This document shows positions 1-5,982 of a stretch of DNA of 8,511 nt, piece after piece (position 1 is the first letter of the stretch; every line of letters begins with the position of its first letter). The stretch comes from Synechococcales cyanobacterium PMM_0073 (GTDB lineage Bacteria > Cyanobacteriota > Cyanobacteriia > Elainellales > Elainellaceae): NCBI GenBank assembly GCA_949127695.1, contig CASBQH010000246.1, positions 1-8,511 on the forward strand. Direction: 5' to 3'. The notes beneath the pieces were generated by a model, which saw only the letters and a list, made by a program, of their open reading frames with translations, was not told the DNA's origin and did no database searches. Position numbers and translations under genes: made by a program.

Positions 1-575
1 GCAGTCAGCGTAATAAACACATTCGAGGCATCGTCCGGCAGCACCGTCGCCAGCACCCGCGCCCGCTCAATCCCGGCTGCCAGCAGAATATCTTCGTTGG
101 TGGCATTGCCCTGATAGACCCGATAGCCATGCTCTTCGGCTAAAATCAGCCGCTCGTCGCTGTTATCGACAATCACAAAATCTGCGCCTGCATCACTCAG
201 CTTCCGCGCCAGCACCTGCCCAATCCGCCCATAGCCGCAGACAATTGTATGCCCCGTCAGGCTGGCCAAGTCTTTGGCCTTGCGGCGGTGATCTAAAACT
301 TCGTTCAGCTCGCCGTCAATAATCATTTGGACAAAGCCTCCCACGGTGTAAACAGCAGCTGAAGAGCCAGTAATGATCACAAAAATTGTAAAAATTCGCT
401 GAAGGTTCGAGATCGGACAAAACTCGCCGTAGCCCACCCCAAAAATCGTGATAATCACCATGTACAGGGCTTCCAGCGGCGCGCAGCCCATCAGCACATA
501 GCCCACGACCGCAATCAAAACCGTCGTCGTCAGCAGCGTGACTCCAGTAATGATGCGCCGCCACGGGGATTGCAT
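1..575 (-). CDS. Two-TM potassium channel with RCK/TrkA-N domain (5' part, runs off the window)
   Basis: This is the N-terminal 191 residues of an inner-membrane K+ channel of the MthK-like architecture, cut by the window edge. Translation from the ATG at 575 gives a short basic N-terminus, a first membrane helix (about residues 9-29), a pore helix and selectivity filter GVGYGE (46-51), a second helix (about 60-82), then a cytoplasmic nucleotide-binding Rossmann start, IVCGYGRIGQ (111-120), with acidic D137 closing the second strand. The filter differs from the usual TVGYGD in having Glu after GYG. In this family the RCK domain senses ligand or nucleotide and gates the pore. The frame stays open upstream to a TAG but contains no ATG or GTG there, only a TTG, so ATG 575 is the best start; no clear Shine-Dalgarno sequence is present. 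It is transcribed divergently from the membrane protein gene at 827. The missing C-terminus would hold the rest of the RCK domain. Confidence 0.88.
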   Translation of the reverse strand, partial: MQSPWRRIITGVTLLTTTVLIAVVGYVLMGCAPLEALYMVIITIFGVGYGEFCPISNLQRIFTIFVIITGSSAAVYTVGGFVQMIIDGELNEVLDHRRKAKDLASLTGHTIVCGYGRIGQVLARKLSDAGADFVIVDNSDERLILAEEHGYRVYQGNATNEDILLAAGIERARVLATVLPDDASNVFITLT

Positions 576-737
576 TTGCAAAATTCTATACCAATCAGGC
601 GAGAGCGCCTTACTGAGTGAGACGGGCTGAGATCGCGGACTGAAATCAGGCAGCTGAGCGCAATCTAAACGCTATCAGTCAAAACTTATTGTTCGATCCT
701 AACCTGGCTCTTTTGATTTTGCTGTAGCTGAATGTAC

Positions 738-767
738 TTGTCCAAGTGTTGGCTCATGAAATATTAA
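738..767 (+). promoter_or_regulatory. Possible sigma-70 type promoter for the membrane-protein gene
   Basis: TTGTCC (738-743) and TATTAA (762-767) are separated by 18 bases, each matching four of six consensus positions. A start of transcription near 774 would place the GTG at 746 outside the mRNA and favours a downstream start codon. This is motif matching only. Confidence 0.3.
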
Positions 768-826
768 GATATGCTAAACATATGCGGCAATCTTTACTTT
801 TTCTACCGTTAGACAGACGACTTACA

Positions 827-1525
827 ATGCGTTCAATGCGTTTTTTCAATCTAGCTGAGCCAATTTTTCGCTCGAAGCAATCTGAATTAGACTACCAGGA
901 TCAGGTCGGCCTGCTGCGAATGCAGTGGCGGCTGGGCAATCGCACCGTTTTATCGCGGTTTTACACAAGAATTGATCAGATTTTTCTGCTCTGGGGTCTG
1001 ATTACGGCTGTGATTTTTGGCATTGCTCAGTTTTGCCTAATGAGCTGGACGATGCAGGCTTGGCTCTGGTCGAGTCTCACCGGGCTAGGCATTCTGGGCA
1101 TGGTTGTTTTGGCCTGGTTTTGGGCGTCAGTTGAGCGGCTGCGCTGGGTGATCTGCGCCTGGGCGGGGCTAATGGGATTGGGACTGCTCTGCACTGATCT
1201 GGGCATTCTGGGCGGCTGGTGGCCAATTTTGCTCTATCTTTGTCCGCTCTGGCTGGGGCTGAGCGCCTTGGGCTATCTTTTAACGGCAGTTGGGATGCGT
1301 TCGCGGGCGTTTTTGGTGGCTGGCGGGCTGCATTTGCTCAGCATTCCGCTGCTGCCCTATACCGGCAGCTGGCAGTTTTTGAGCACGGGCATTGTGATGG
1401 CGGGTAGCCTGCTGTTTCTGTCAGAAGTGCAGTGGGATATGCGGCCTCCGGTCGAGTTTACCCTGCTCACTCCAGTTCAGCGGCAGCATAACCAGCAGCA
1501 GCAACAGCTGCGGCAGCTAGCCTAA
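827..1525 (+). CDS. Multi-pass membrane protein of unknown function
   Basis: I do not recognise the family. The 232-residue product has a soluble, charged N-terminal stretch (1-50), then about six hydrophobic segments (roughly 51-72, 78-100, 106-125, 131-154, 161-178, 181-199) rich in Trp, Leu and Gly, and a polar tail with a QQQQQ run (223-227). It is therefore an integral membrane protein with no visible catalytic motif. The reading frame extends up to a GTG at 746 and an ATG at 782. The 746-826 stretch is AT-rich, unlike the GC-rich body of the gene, and overlaps a plausible promoter, so I place the start at ATG 827 (ATG 836 is also possible). None of these has a good ribosome-binding site. 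It lies 97 bases upstream of rpsO on the same strand, but rpsO appears to have its own promoter. Confidence 0.7.
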   Translation: MRSMRFFNLAEPIFRSKQSELDYQDQVGLLRMQWRLGNRTVLSRFYTRIDQIFLLWGLITAVIFGIAQFCLMSWTMQAWLWSSLTGLGILGMVVLAWFWASVERLRWVICAWAGLMGLGLLCTDLGILGGWWPILLYLCPLWLGLSALGYLLTAVGMRSRAFLVAGGLHLLSIPLLPYTGSWQFLSTGIVMAGSLLFLSEVQWDMRPPVEFTLLTPVQRQHNQQQQQLRQLA

Positions 1526-1571
1526 AATTGCTCTACGCTCACGCCGCTGGAGCTGGCTGAGAGCTGAAGGC

Positions 1572-1580
1572 TGTGATAAT
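1572..1580 (+). promoter_or_regulatory. Extended -10 promoter element for rpsO-pam68
   Basis: TGTGATAAT is an extended -10 box (TG, one base, then GATAAT with five of six consensus matches). No good -35 hexamer is seen at the proper distance, which is usual for extended -10 promoters. Transcription would begin near 1587, giving a leader of about 36 bases. Confidence 0.42.
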
Positions 1581-1622
1581 ATGGATAGCTGGGTTTATAT
1601 GAAGTAGGAATTAGTTACTTTC

Positions 1623-1892
1623 ATGACACTGCTGCAAGAGCGTAAACAAGAAATTATCACTGACTATCAGGTTCACGAAACAGATACCGGATCGTCAGAT
1701 GTGCAGGTGGCCATCCTGACTGAGCGGATCAACCGCCTCAGCGCCCATTTGAAAATCAACAAAAAAGATCATGCCTCGCGTCGCGGGCTGCTCAAAATGA
1801 TTGGTCAGCGCAAGCGGCTGTTGGCCTACATCATGAAGCAAGATCAGACGCGCTATCGGGCTTTGATTGGGCGTCTCGGTATCCGGGGCTAA
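1623..1892 (+). CDS. rpsO: 30S ribosomal protein S15
   Basis: The 89-residue product has the standard length and sequence of bacterial S15, a primary binder of 16S rRNA in the central domain that nucleates the 30S platform and contributes to intersubunit bridges. Family hallmarks are clear: the N-terminal helix, [19 protein letters not shown] (18-36), [18 protein letters not shown] (39-56) and the terminal LIGRLGIRG. The ATG is preceded by AGGA at 1606-1609, 13 bases away, which is rather far for a Shine-Dalgarno element. It is followed 61 bases later by pam68 on the same strand. S15 autoregulates its own mRNA in E. coli through a leader structure; I see no comparable pseudoknot here. Confidence 0.97.
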   Translation: MTLLQERKQEIITDYQVHETDTGSSDVQVAILTERINRLSAHLKINKKDHASRRGLLKMIGQRKRLLAYIMKQDQTRYRALIGRLGIRG

Positions 1893-1953
1893 ATCCCAGA
1901 CTAAGTTTCGGGTAAGCCTGGGGTTCGGTGCGCTTTGCCATGGGAGAACATAT

Positions 1954-2445
1954 ATGCCTGCTAAACCAGATCCTGCTAAATCAGGCTTTTCCAAGTCCGC
2001 GAAGGCGGCTCCGTCTCAAACCGCATCCAAGCAAACTGCATCCAAGCAAACCGCATCCAAGCAGGTTGCCAAGCCCAAGCGCTCCAAGGCGGGCGGCATT
2101 CCTGAGGTGGTCAGTCGGCGAATGATGCGGCGCGTAGCCTGGTTTTCGGGTGTTCCCAGCCTGCTGGGGATGTCCACCTTTGTGGTGAGCTATCTGGCGG
2201 TCAGTCATGACATTGCGCTGCCCACCTATGCGGTGCTGCTAGTCAGCCTCGGCTGGTTTGGTTTGGGCGTGCTGGGCGTGAGCTATGGCGTCATGTCGGC
2301 TTCTTGGGATGAAGAGTCTGTTGGGACTGCGCTGGGGTTTACAGAGCTGCAAACCAACTGGAGCCGGATGAGTTCGGCTTGGCAAGAGACGCGAGAGCAG
2401 GCGCGACGAGAGGCTAAGCAGCAGGCCAAGCAGGCTAAAAAATAG
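1954..2445 (+). CDS. pam68: Pam68-family photosystem II assembly protein
   Basis: The 163-residue product has the Pam68 (DUF3464) layout: a long Lys/Ser/Ala-rich basic N-terminus (1-60), two membrane helices (about 62-82 and 90-113) and a short conserved segment, SASWDEESVGTALGF (115-129), before a charged helical tail rich in Gln, Ala and Lys. Pam68 is a thylakoid protein reported to associate with ribosomes and aid chlorophyll insertion into CP47 during photosystem II assembly; its gene commonly accompanies rpsO in cyanobacteria, as here. The start is ATG 1954 because GGGAGAA (1942-1948) lies at ideal Shine-Dalgarno distance; the frame is open further upstream but would overlap rpsO. The N-terminus contains three tandem QTASK units encoded by a 15-bp repeat, so its length probably varies between strains. 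The gene converges on the PatU-like gene with five bases between stop codons. Confidence 0.92.
   Translation: MPAKPDPAKSGFSKSAKAAPSQTASKQTASKQTASKQVAKPKRSKAGGIPEVVSRRMMRRVAWFSGVPSLLGMSTFVVSYLAVSHDIALPTYAVLLVSLGWFGLGVLGVSYGVMSASWDEESVGTALGFTELQTNWSRMSSAWQETREQARREAKQQAKQAKK
2017..2061 (+). repeat. 15-bp tandem repeat inside pam68
   Basis: Three consecutive copies of CAAACCGCATCCAAG (2017-2031, 2032-2046 with one C-to-T change, 2047-2061) encode QTASK three times in the basic N-terminal tail of Pam68. A decayed fourth unit follows. The unit length keeps the reading frame. Confidence 0.9.
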
Positions 2446-2462
2446 CTGAGCTAGCTATCTTC
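2437..2462 (-). terminator. Probable intrinsic terminator of the PatU-like gene, overlapping the end of pam68
   Basis: On the minus strand, ATAGCT and AGCTAT (plus-strand 2453-2458 and 2442-2447) form a perfect six-pair stem around a five-base loop. It is extendable to about ten pairs with A-U and G-U pairs, and a run of six T (2442-2437) follows. The stem contains the stop codon of the minus-strand gene and the T run is the complement of pam68's final Lys codons. The stem is AT-rich, so termination may be weak. Confidence 0.42.
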
Positions 2463-3803
2463 CGGGTCGTCTGCTTCAGGAGATTCCAGCTGTTGCTCAA
2501 TACTCTGAAGCAGCGCCAAGAGCTTCGGCAGCTTGTCAGGTTTTGCTTCCAGCAGTTTAGGATCAGAGTAGGCTCTGGTGCGGATCTCGTTCAGCTTTTG
2601 CTGGAGCTGTTTGGCTATGAGCATGGCATCGCGTTCTAGCTTGGCCATCTGCTGCCGCTGATGGAACTTTAGCGCCGCTCCCCGCAACACCTGAACGGTG
2701 GCCTCTTCGCCATGAATCCCCTGCATAAACCGAAAGCGCATCAGCACCGAGTTGCGCTGGTAAAGATATTCAATTTCAGCCTGCTGCGGCTGACGAATGG
2801 GTAGGGGCGGCAGCTGCGCCATGAGTTGCAGCTGGCGGATGATGCCCTCAAACAGATCCAGCGGCAGCTGGTCAAGCACTGATTGCAGCACGCCGTTCTG
2901 GCTCCAAACGATTCGGCCAACTTGAGGATGCGCTTCAAAATAAAGTCGGCCAATCCCGCCCAGCAAAACCCGCGCCAATAGCTCTGTCAGCAGCTCGGCA
3001 GCTGTTAGAGTCGCCAGCAGCTCGACCGGACTTTCTAGATGCTGAGCCTCTAGATTAAGCATGACCAGCGACTGTGCAGATTGAGCCTCGGCAGCAAGCT
3101 CAGGCGGTTTAGGCTCAACCAATCTGGTGGCTTTGCGCTGAAGCTGCTCCGCCGGTTGTTTGGGTTCTGGGGATACGGGTTCGGGCGTTTCCAGCTCTTT
3201 GACCAGATCTTTGGCTGGCTGAGGCATGGCTGAAAGCTTAGCCACCGGCTCAGACTGCTCAACGCGCTCAATGGAAGGCGGCGGCGGCGGCGTCAGAGCA
3301 GTCACCAATGGCTCGGTTGCTGCTGGCTCATACAGATCTTCGGGGCTATCAACCACCAGCGTCAGACGTTCGTTCGGATCAGTCTTCTGCTCTGGCTGGC
3401 GAGAGGAATGGCGATAATGTCCGTAGCTAAACGATTCGCGGCGGGTTGTAGTTGGCTGACTGCCCGCGTGATTTAGGTAGGCCGTTAAAACAACGCGCAG
3501 CGCTTCAGATGAAATGCTGTGAGAAACCAGCGAATAGTTGAGGTAAGAGACAATTCGCCGCACATATTCACTCGCGGCAATATCATCGGGGCTGACCATG
3601 CCCAAATGCAGGCGATTCCCTTCTAAAAACAGCGGCAAAACCTGATAGTAAAGGCAGGCTTCAAACGGCAGCACGCCGTCAATTAACACGAGCATCTGAT
3701 CGACATTCAGCCGCGTCGCCCAGTCGCCGGGGAACTGCGACAAAATCCGCTGATAGACCGAGTCACTCAAATTCGACTCTGGCTGGCCAACTGAAGGCAT
3801 CAT
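2451..3803 (-). CDS. PatU-like protein: PilB/GspE N-terminal domains without the ATPase core
   Basis: The 450-residue product starts with a domain (about 44-112) matching the T2SSE_N/MshEN fold of type IV pilus and type II secretion ATPases: LPFEACLYYQVLPLFLEGNR, then LHLGMVSPDD. A Pro/Glu-rich low-complexity linker (115-262) with a run of five Pro (172-176) follows. Residues 265-376 resemble the second N-terminal domain of PilB (GIGRLYFEAHPQVGRIVW, QNGVLQSV, RFRFMQGIHGEEATVQVLR); a charged helical tail ends the protein. There is no Walker A, Walker B or Asp box, so it cannot be a motor. MshEN domains bind c-di-GMP in some homologues; binding here is untested. It lies downstream of the HetZ-family gene, the position of patU in filamentous cyanobacteria, and the two-domain build would fit the patU5/patU3 split in Anabaena; I infer that identity rather than recognise it outright. 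GAGG lies seven bases before ATG 3803, so I prefer that start to the ATG at 3809. Confidence 0.72.
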   Translation of the reverse strand: MMPSVGQPESNLSDSVYQRILSQFPGDWATRLNVDQMLVLIDGVLPFEACLYYQVLPLFLEGNRLHLGMVSPDDIAASEYVRRIVSYLNYSLVSHSISSEALRVVLTAYLNHAGSQPTTTRRESFSYGHYRHSSRQPEQKTDPNERLTLVVDSPEDLYEPAATEPLVTALTPPPPPSIERVEQSEPVAKLSAMPQPAKDLVKELETPEPVSPEPKQPAEQLQRKATRLVEPKPPELAAEAQSAQSLVMLNLEAQHLESPVELLATLTAAELLTELLARVLLGGIGRLYFEAHPQVGRIVWSQNGVLQSVLDQLPLDLFEGIIRQLQLMAQLPPLPIRQPQQAEIEYLYQRNSVLMRFRFMQGIHGEEATVQVLRGAALKFHQRQQMAKLERDAMLIAKQLQQKLNEIRTRAYSDPKLLEAKPDKLPKLLALLQSIEQQLESPEADDPEDS

Positions 3804-3840
3804 CGCCATTCCTCACCTGCATGAAACTGCCTGATTTGGC

Positions 3841-3859
3841 TCAGAGCGATCGGCTCTGA
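3841..3859 (-). promoter_or_regulatory. Perfect inverted repeat in the leader of the PatU-like gene
   Basis: TCAGAGC and GCTCTGA are separated by GATCG and form a seven-pair hairpin or a dyad operator about 40 bases before the start codon. It lies in the 230-base gap downstream of the HetZ-family gene. No T run follows on either strand, so it is not a terminator. I saw no convincing promoter in this gap; the gene may be read through from upstream. Confidence 0.4.
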
Positions 3860-4033
3860 ATGCTCACAATCAAGCTAGGATACCCAAGACGCGCTGCCTA
3901 CCATCTTGATTTATTCTGCTTAAAATCGATTTAGATGGACGGCTAGATTAGCGAATTTGATCTTGCGAACCCAGCATTTTGCCTCTCTAGCTGAGCAAAG
4001 GCAGATCTGAAAACCTCAACTCCACAACCAGCG

Positions 4034-5158
4034 CTAGAGGTTGCGGAATTTCTGGGCTGCTAGATAGATTTTACTCCATTCGCCTGTGACCTGGTTAGAT
4101 TTCAAGTTCAGCTGTTTGGCAATTGCTTCAAGGCTCTGGCCCGCTTTCAGCTGGTCAAAGATCTGCTGCTGGGTCGGCGTCAGGCTCTGCCAAAAGGCCG
4201 GCCATTGCTCGGCAGTCAGTCCCAAATTATTTTTGGCCAGCGAGATGCCCAGCCATTCCCCCACCAGCTGCGGCTCATGCTTGAAGCCAAACACCCGAAT
4301 CGCGTGATAGCTAATTTTCTCGCGCAGACGGTAGACCTGAGTAATGCTCAAATCCAGGGCTTGGGCAATGGCCTCCTGCGACTGCCCCTGGACATGCAGC
4401 GCCAGCCATGCCGCTGCTGCTGGCTCCAGCTCCTGTTCCAAATAGACCGAAAACTCCTGCATCACCTGATTCCGCATCGCCTGCTGCTCTTGCCAAGCCT
4501 GCTCGTCCTGGTACTGAGCCATCGCCTGGGCATCTAGCAGGCTAACTGGATTGTCAGATTCATCTGGCGTGATCTCATCAGACACCAGCCGGATCAGCTC
4601 GCCCGTCGGCACTTGCGTCATCCCGCCCCGCTGCGAGCGCCGCAGATAGTTGACGAAGCGATAGACCAGCAGCGGCTGATTGCGAATTGGGCGGAGGCAA
4701 TATTCTTCAAGGCTGGCCAGCATCAGGGCGTTTCGCAGCCGAGGATTAGGCGTGCAGCGACCAATCCAGCCGATCTGCTGCCGAATGTAGCTGTCGCTCT
4801 GGATCATCTCCTGGATCACCTCTTGCAGCACATCCATCACGCTGCGCCGCCGATCACGCGAGAGGGCAACCCAAGTGCGAATCCGGCTGCGAATCAAAAA
4901 TAGGCTGCTCAGCCGCTGAATCAGCTGGGCGTAGGCGCGATCGGGATGGATGCCCAGATAGCGCTGCTGTAAAATCCTGAACCGATAGTCCATAGCCTGT
5001 CGGGCAATGGCGAGTTGAGCCGGCAACAGCTCGGCAAAGCGCTCGGTTGCTTCCCCCATCAGCCAGTCCATCACGCTCTCTTGATCAAGAGATGAGAGCT
5101 GGGTTTCGGCCTGAAGTTTGGCGCGCCAGCCTTGCCTGATTTCCTCAGCCGTTGACAT
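4034..5158 (-). CDS. hetZ: HetZ-family transcriptional regulator
   Basis: The 374-residue product matches the HetZ family known from cyanobacteria, where HetZ is a DNA-binding regulator of early heterocyst differentiation and homologues also occur in strains without heterocysts. Recognisable blocks are the conserved Arg-rich central region (LIQRLSSLFLIRSRIRTWV, RDRRRSVMDVLQEVIQEMI, LRPIRNQPLLVYRFVNYLRR) and two helix-turn-helix-like segments: QGQSQEAIAQALDLSITQVY (257-276) and AGQSLEAIAKQLNLKSNQV (339-357). The first resembles sigma region 4, but no promoter-melting region exists, so it is not a sigma factor. An ATG at 5179 would add seven residues, but AAGGA sits seven bases before ATG 5158. 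A 13-bp tandem duplication spans the upstream ATG. The 3' end forms a possible stem-loop (CACAACC/GGTTGCG, 4023-4045) without a T run. Length is slightly below Anabaena HetZ (about 400 residues). A HetZ-related paralogue is the main alternative. Confidence 0.78.
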   Translation of the reverse strand: MSTAEEIRQGWRAKLQAETQLSSLDQESVMDWLMGEATERFAELLPAQLAIARQAMDYRFRILQQRYLGIHPDRAYAQLIQRLSSLFLIRSRIRTWVALSRDRRRSVMDVLQEVIQEMIQSDSYIRQQIGWIGRCTPNPRLRNALMLASLEEYCLRPIRNQPLLVYRFVNYLRRSQRGGMTQVPTGELIRLVSDEITPDESDNPVSLLDAQAMAQYQDEQAWQEQQAMRNQVMQEFSVYLEQELEPAAAAWLALHVQGQSQEAIAQALDLSITQVYRLREKISYHAIRVFGFKHEPQLVGEWLGISLAKNNLGLTAEQWPAFWQSLTPTQQQIFDQLKAGQSLEAIAKQLNLKSNQVTGEWSKIYLAAQKFRNL

Positions 5159-5176
5159 TCTGCCGTCCTTGCCTGA

Positions 5177-5202
5177 CATCTAAATCTGCCATCTAAATCT
5201 GC
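5177..5202 (-). repeat. 13-bp tandem duplication at the start of hetZ
   Basis: CATCTAAATCTGC occurs twice head to tail (5177-5189 and 5190-5202; GCAGATTTAGATG on the coding strand). Each copy ends in ATG on the minus strand, the two ATGs being out of frame with each other. It lies in the 92-base gap between the small upstream gene and hetZ. Confidence 0.9.
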
Positions 5203-5250
5203 GACTCCGCCTTGCTGCTTAACTTGCCCTCGCGCCTAGCGAAATTAGAC

Positions 5251-5532
5251 TCACCCCGACGACCCCGGCTCTTCAATCGTCGTAATCAAGCGGTTCAGGA
5301 CTTCGGTGAGCTGAGTCATGCGAGCCAGCGCGCTATCGTGGTTTTCGGCCAGGGTTTGGACGGCGTCACTCAGCGCAAAAATTTGGTATCCCTGCTGCTG
5401 CACCTGAGCAGTCAGAATATCCATCTGAGCGGCGAGCCTATCCACAACTTCAGTGGTGGCCAACACCGCTTCGCCAATTTGCAAAACAACGGTTTCTAAC
5501 TGCTTTGATTGCTGCTCTGATTGACCATCCAC
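5251..5532 (-). CDS. Small predicted helical (coiled-coil) protein upstream of hetZ
   Basis: The 93-residue product is not a family I can name. It is acidic, has no membrane segment or Cys, and is almost entirely helix-forming, with hydrophobic residues in a heptad-like pattern from about residue 12 to 85 (for example LETVVLQIGEAVLATTEVV and MTQLTEVLNRLITTI), suggesting a coiled coil that oligomerises or docks on a partner. Translation starts at GTG 5532; an in-frame stop lies just upstream and no ATG fits, which leaves some doubt about the start. The gene precedes hetZ by 92 bases on the same strand. A small gene also precedes hetZ in Anabaena (asr0098, from memory), which supports a real gene, but I cannot confirm homology by reading alone. 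Confidence 0.62.
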   Translation of the reverse strand: MDGQSEQQSKQLETVVLQIGEAVLATTEVVDRLAAQMDILTAQVQQQGYQIFALSDAVQTLAENHDSALARMTQLTEVLNRLITTIEEPGSSG

Positions 5533-5544
5533 TCCAAATTAGCC

Positions 5545-5564
5545 CCAGAATTAACCAGAATTAA
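5545..5564. repeat. 10-bp tandem repeat
   Basis: CCAGAATTAA is present twice in direct tandem just upstream of the GTG of the small coiled-coil gene, within its leader on the minus strand. Confidence 0.85.
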
Positions 5565-5588
5565 ATTAGACCTCAAGCTGCATCTCAA

Positions 5589-5626
5589 TGGGTTCAGGTT
5601 GACTCAAGCCGATTGACCTGTACCCA
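5589..5626. promoter_or_regulatory. Imperfect inverted repeat, possible operator
   Basis: TGGGTTCAGGT (5589-5599) and ACCTGTACCCA (5616-5626) are inverted copies with one mismatch, separated by 16 bases. The spacing (27 bases between arm starts, two to three helical turns) would suit a dimeric regulator; an RNA hairpin is the alternative. It lies about 60 bases upstream of the small coiled-coil gene. Confidence 0.4.
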
Positions 5627-5710
5627 CAGCTTCGCTCTACGCAGATCGCCTCAAAATTAGACTAAGATCAAAACTGCATAATTAAGATTACTGCATTCCT
5701 TGCACAATGA

Positions 5711-5733
5711 AGCGCTTTGCCTCGTAAAGCGCT
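5711..5733. promoter_or_regulatory. Perfect 8-bp inverted repeat
   Basis: AGCGCTTT and AAAGCGCT flank a seven-base spacer (GCCTCGT). Neither strand shows a T run after the stem, so it is not an intrinsic terminator; an operator or leader structure for one of the divergent units is more likely. Confidence 0.45.
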
Positions 5734-5838
5734 GCCTAAATCTTCCTTTAGCCGCTGCTAGAGCGGGCTAGATTGGCCAAACTCGTGTAATTACGGTTTC
5801 AAGAAGCAGCATGCAAATGTGAGTATACTGAGGTCAAA

Positions 5839-5982
5839 ATGCGAGCGTCAAGCTTCAGAGCAGGCGGCGGTTTGAAGCGATTGAACTGGCAAGATCAGAC
5901 TGCAAGATGTGACTGGCAAGATTCAGACTGGCAAGATTCAGACTGGCAAGATTCAGACTGGCAAGAAGAGACTGGCGATTGA
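5839..5982 (+). CDS. Possible small protein with DWQDS tandem repeats, abutting the STAS gene
   Basis: An ATG at 5839 opens a 47-codon frame ending in TGA at 5980-5982, three bases before the STAS start codon. GAGG (5830-5833) lies five bases before this ATG, a good ribosome-binding site, whereas the STAS ATG has none, so translational coupling is plausible. The predicted peptide begins MRASSFRAGGGLKRLNWQDQ and continues with DWQDS repeated three times, then DWQEE. The C-terminal half is acidic and Trp-rich. The repeat unit is 15 bp, so copy-number change would not break the frame. Against it: no relative is known to me, the composition is purely repeat-driven, and a TATACT at 5824-5829, if a -10 box, would leave the ribosome-binding site untranscribed. 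It could simply be a repeated noncoding leader. Confidence 0.33.
   Translation: MRASSFRAGGGLKRLNWQDQTARCDWQDSDWQDSDWQDSDWQEETGD

Noticed and set aside
746..826. N-terminal extension of the membrane protein from GTG 746 or ATG 782
   Set aside because: The stretch is AT-rich, unlike the rest of the gene, and overlaps a plausible promoter, so translation from 827 is more likely.
1867..1953. N-terminal extension of Pam68 overlapping rpsO
   Set aside because: The good Shine-Dalgarno sequence at 1942-1948 serves ATG 1954, and the extra residues do not resemble the family.
1695..1994. Minus-strand open frame across rpsO
   Set aside because: It lies antisense to a certain ribosomal gene, with no family resemblance or start signal.
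3846..3853. HIP1 octamer
   Set aside because: The sequence is GCGATCGG, one base off GCGATCGC; I found no perfect HIP1 site in the window.
4023..4045. Intrinsic terminator at the end of hetZ
   Set aside because: CACAACC/GGTTGCG can form a seven-pair stem with a wobble pair, but no T run follows on the minus strand.
4205..4537. Plus-strand open frame within hetZ
   Set aside because: It is a frame shadow of the strongly supported minus-strand gene; composition follows that gene's codons read backwards.
4034..5158. Sigma factor as the identity of the HetZ-family gene
   Set aside because: The helix-turn-helix resembles sigma region 4, but no region 2 promoter-melting or core-binding segment is present, and the central Arg-rich blocks fit HetZ.
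5824..5829. TATACT as a -10 box for the STAS gene
   Set aside because: No acceptable -35 lies 15-19 bases upstream, and a start near 5836 would conflict with the ribosome-binding site at 5830-5833. Kept only as a caveat.
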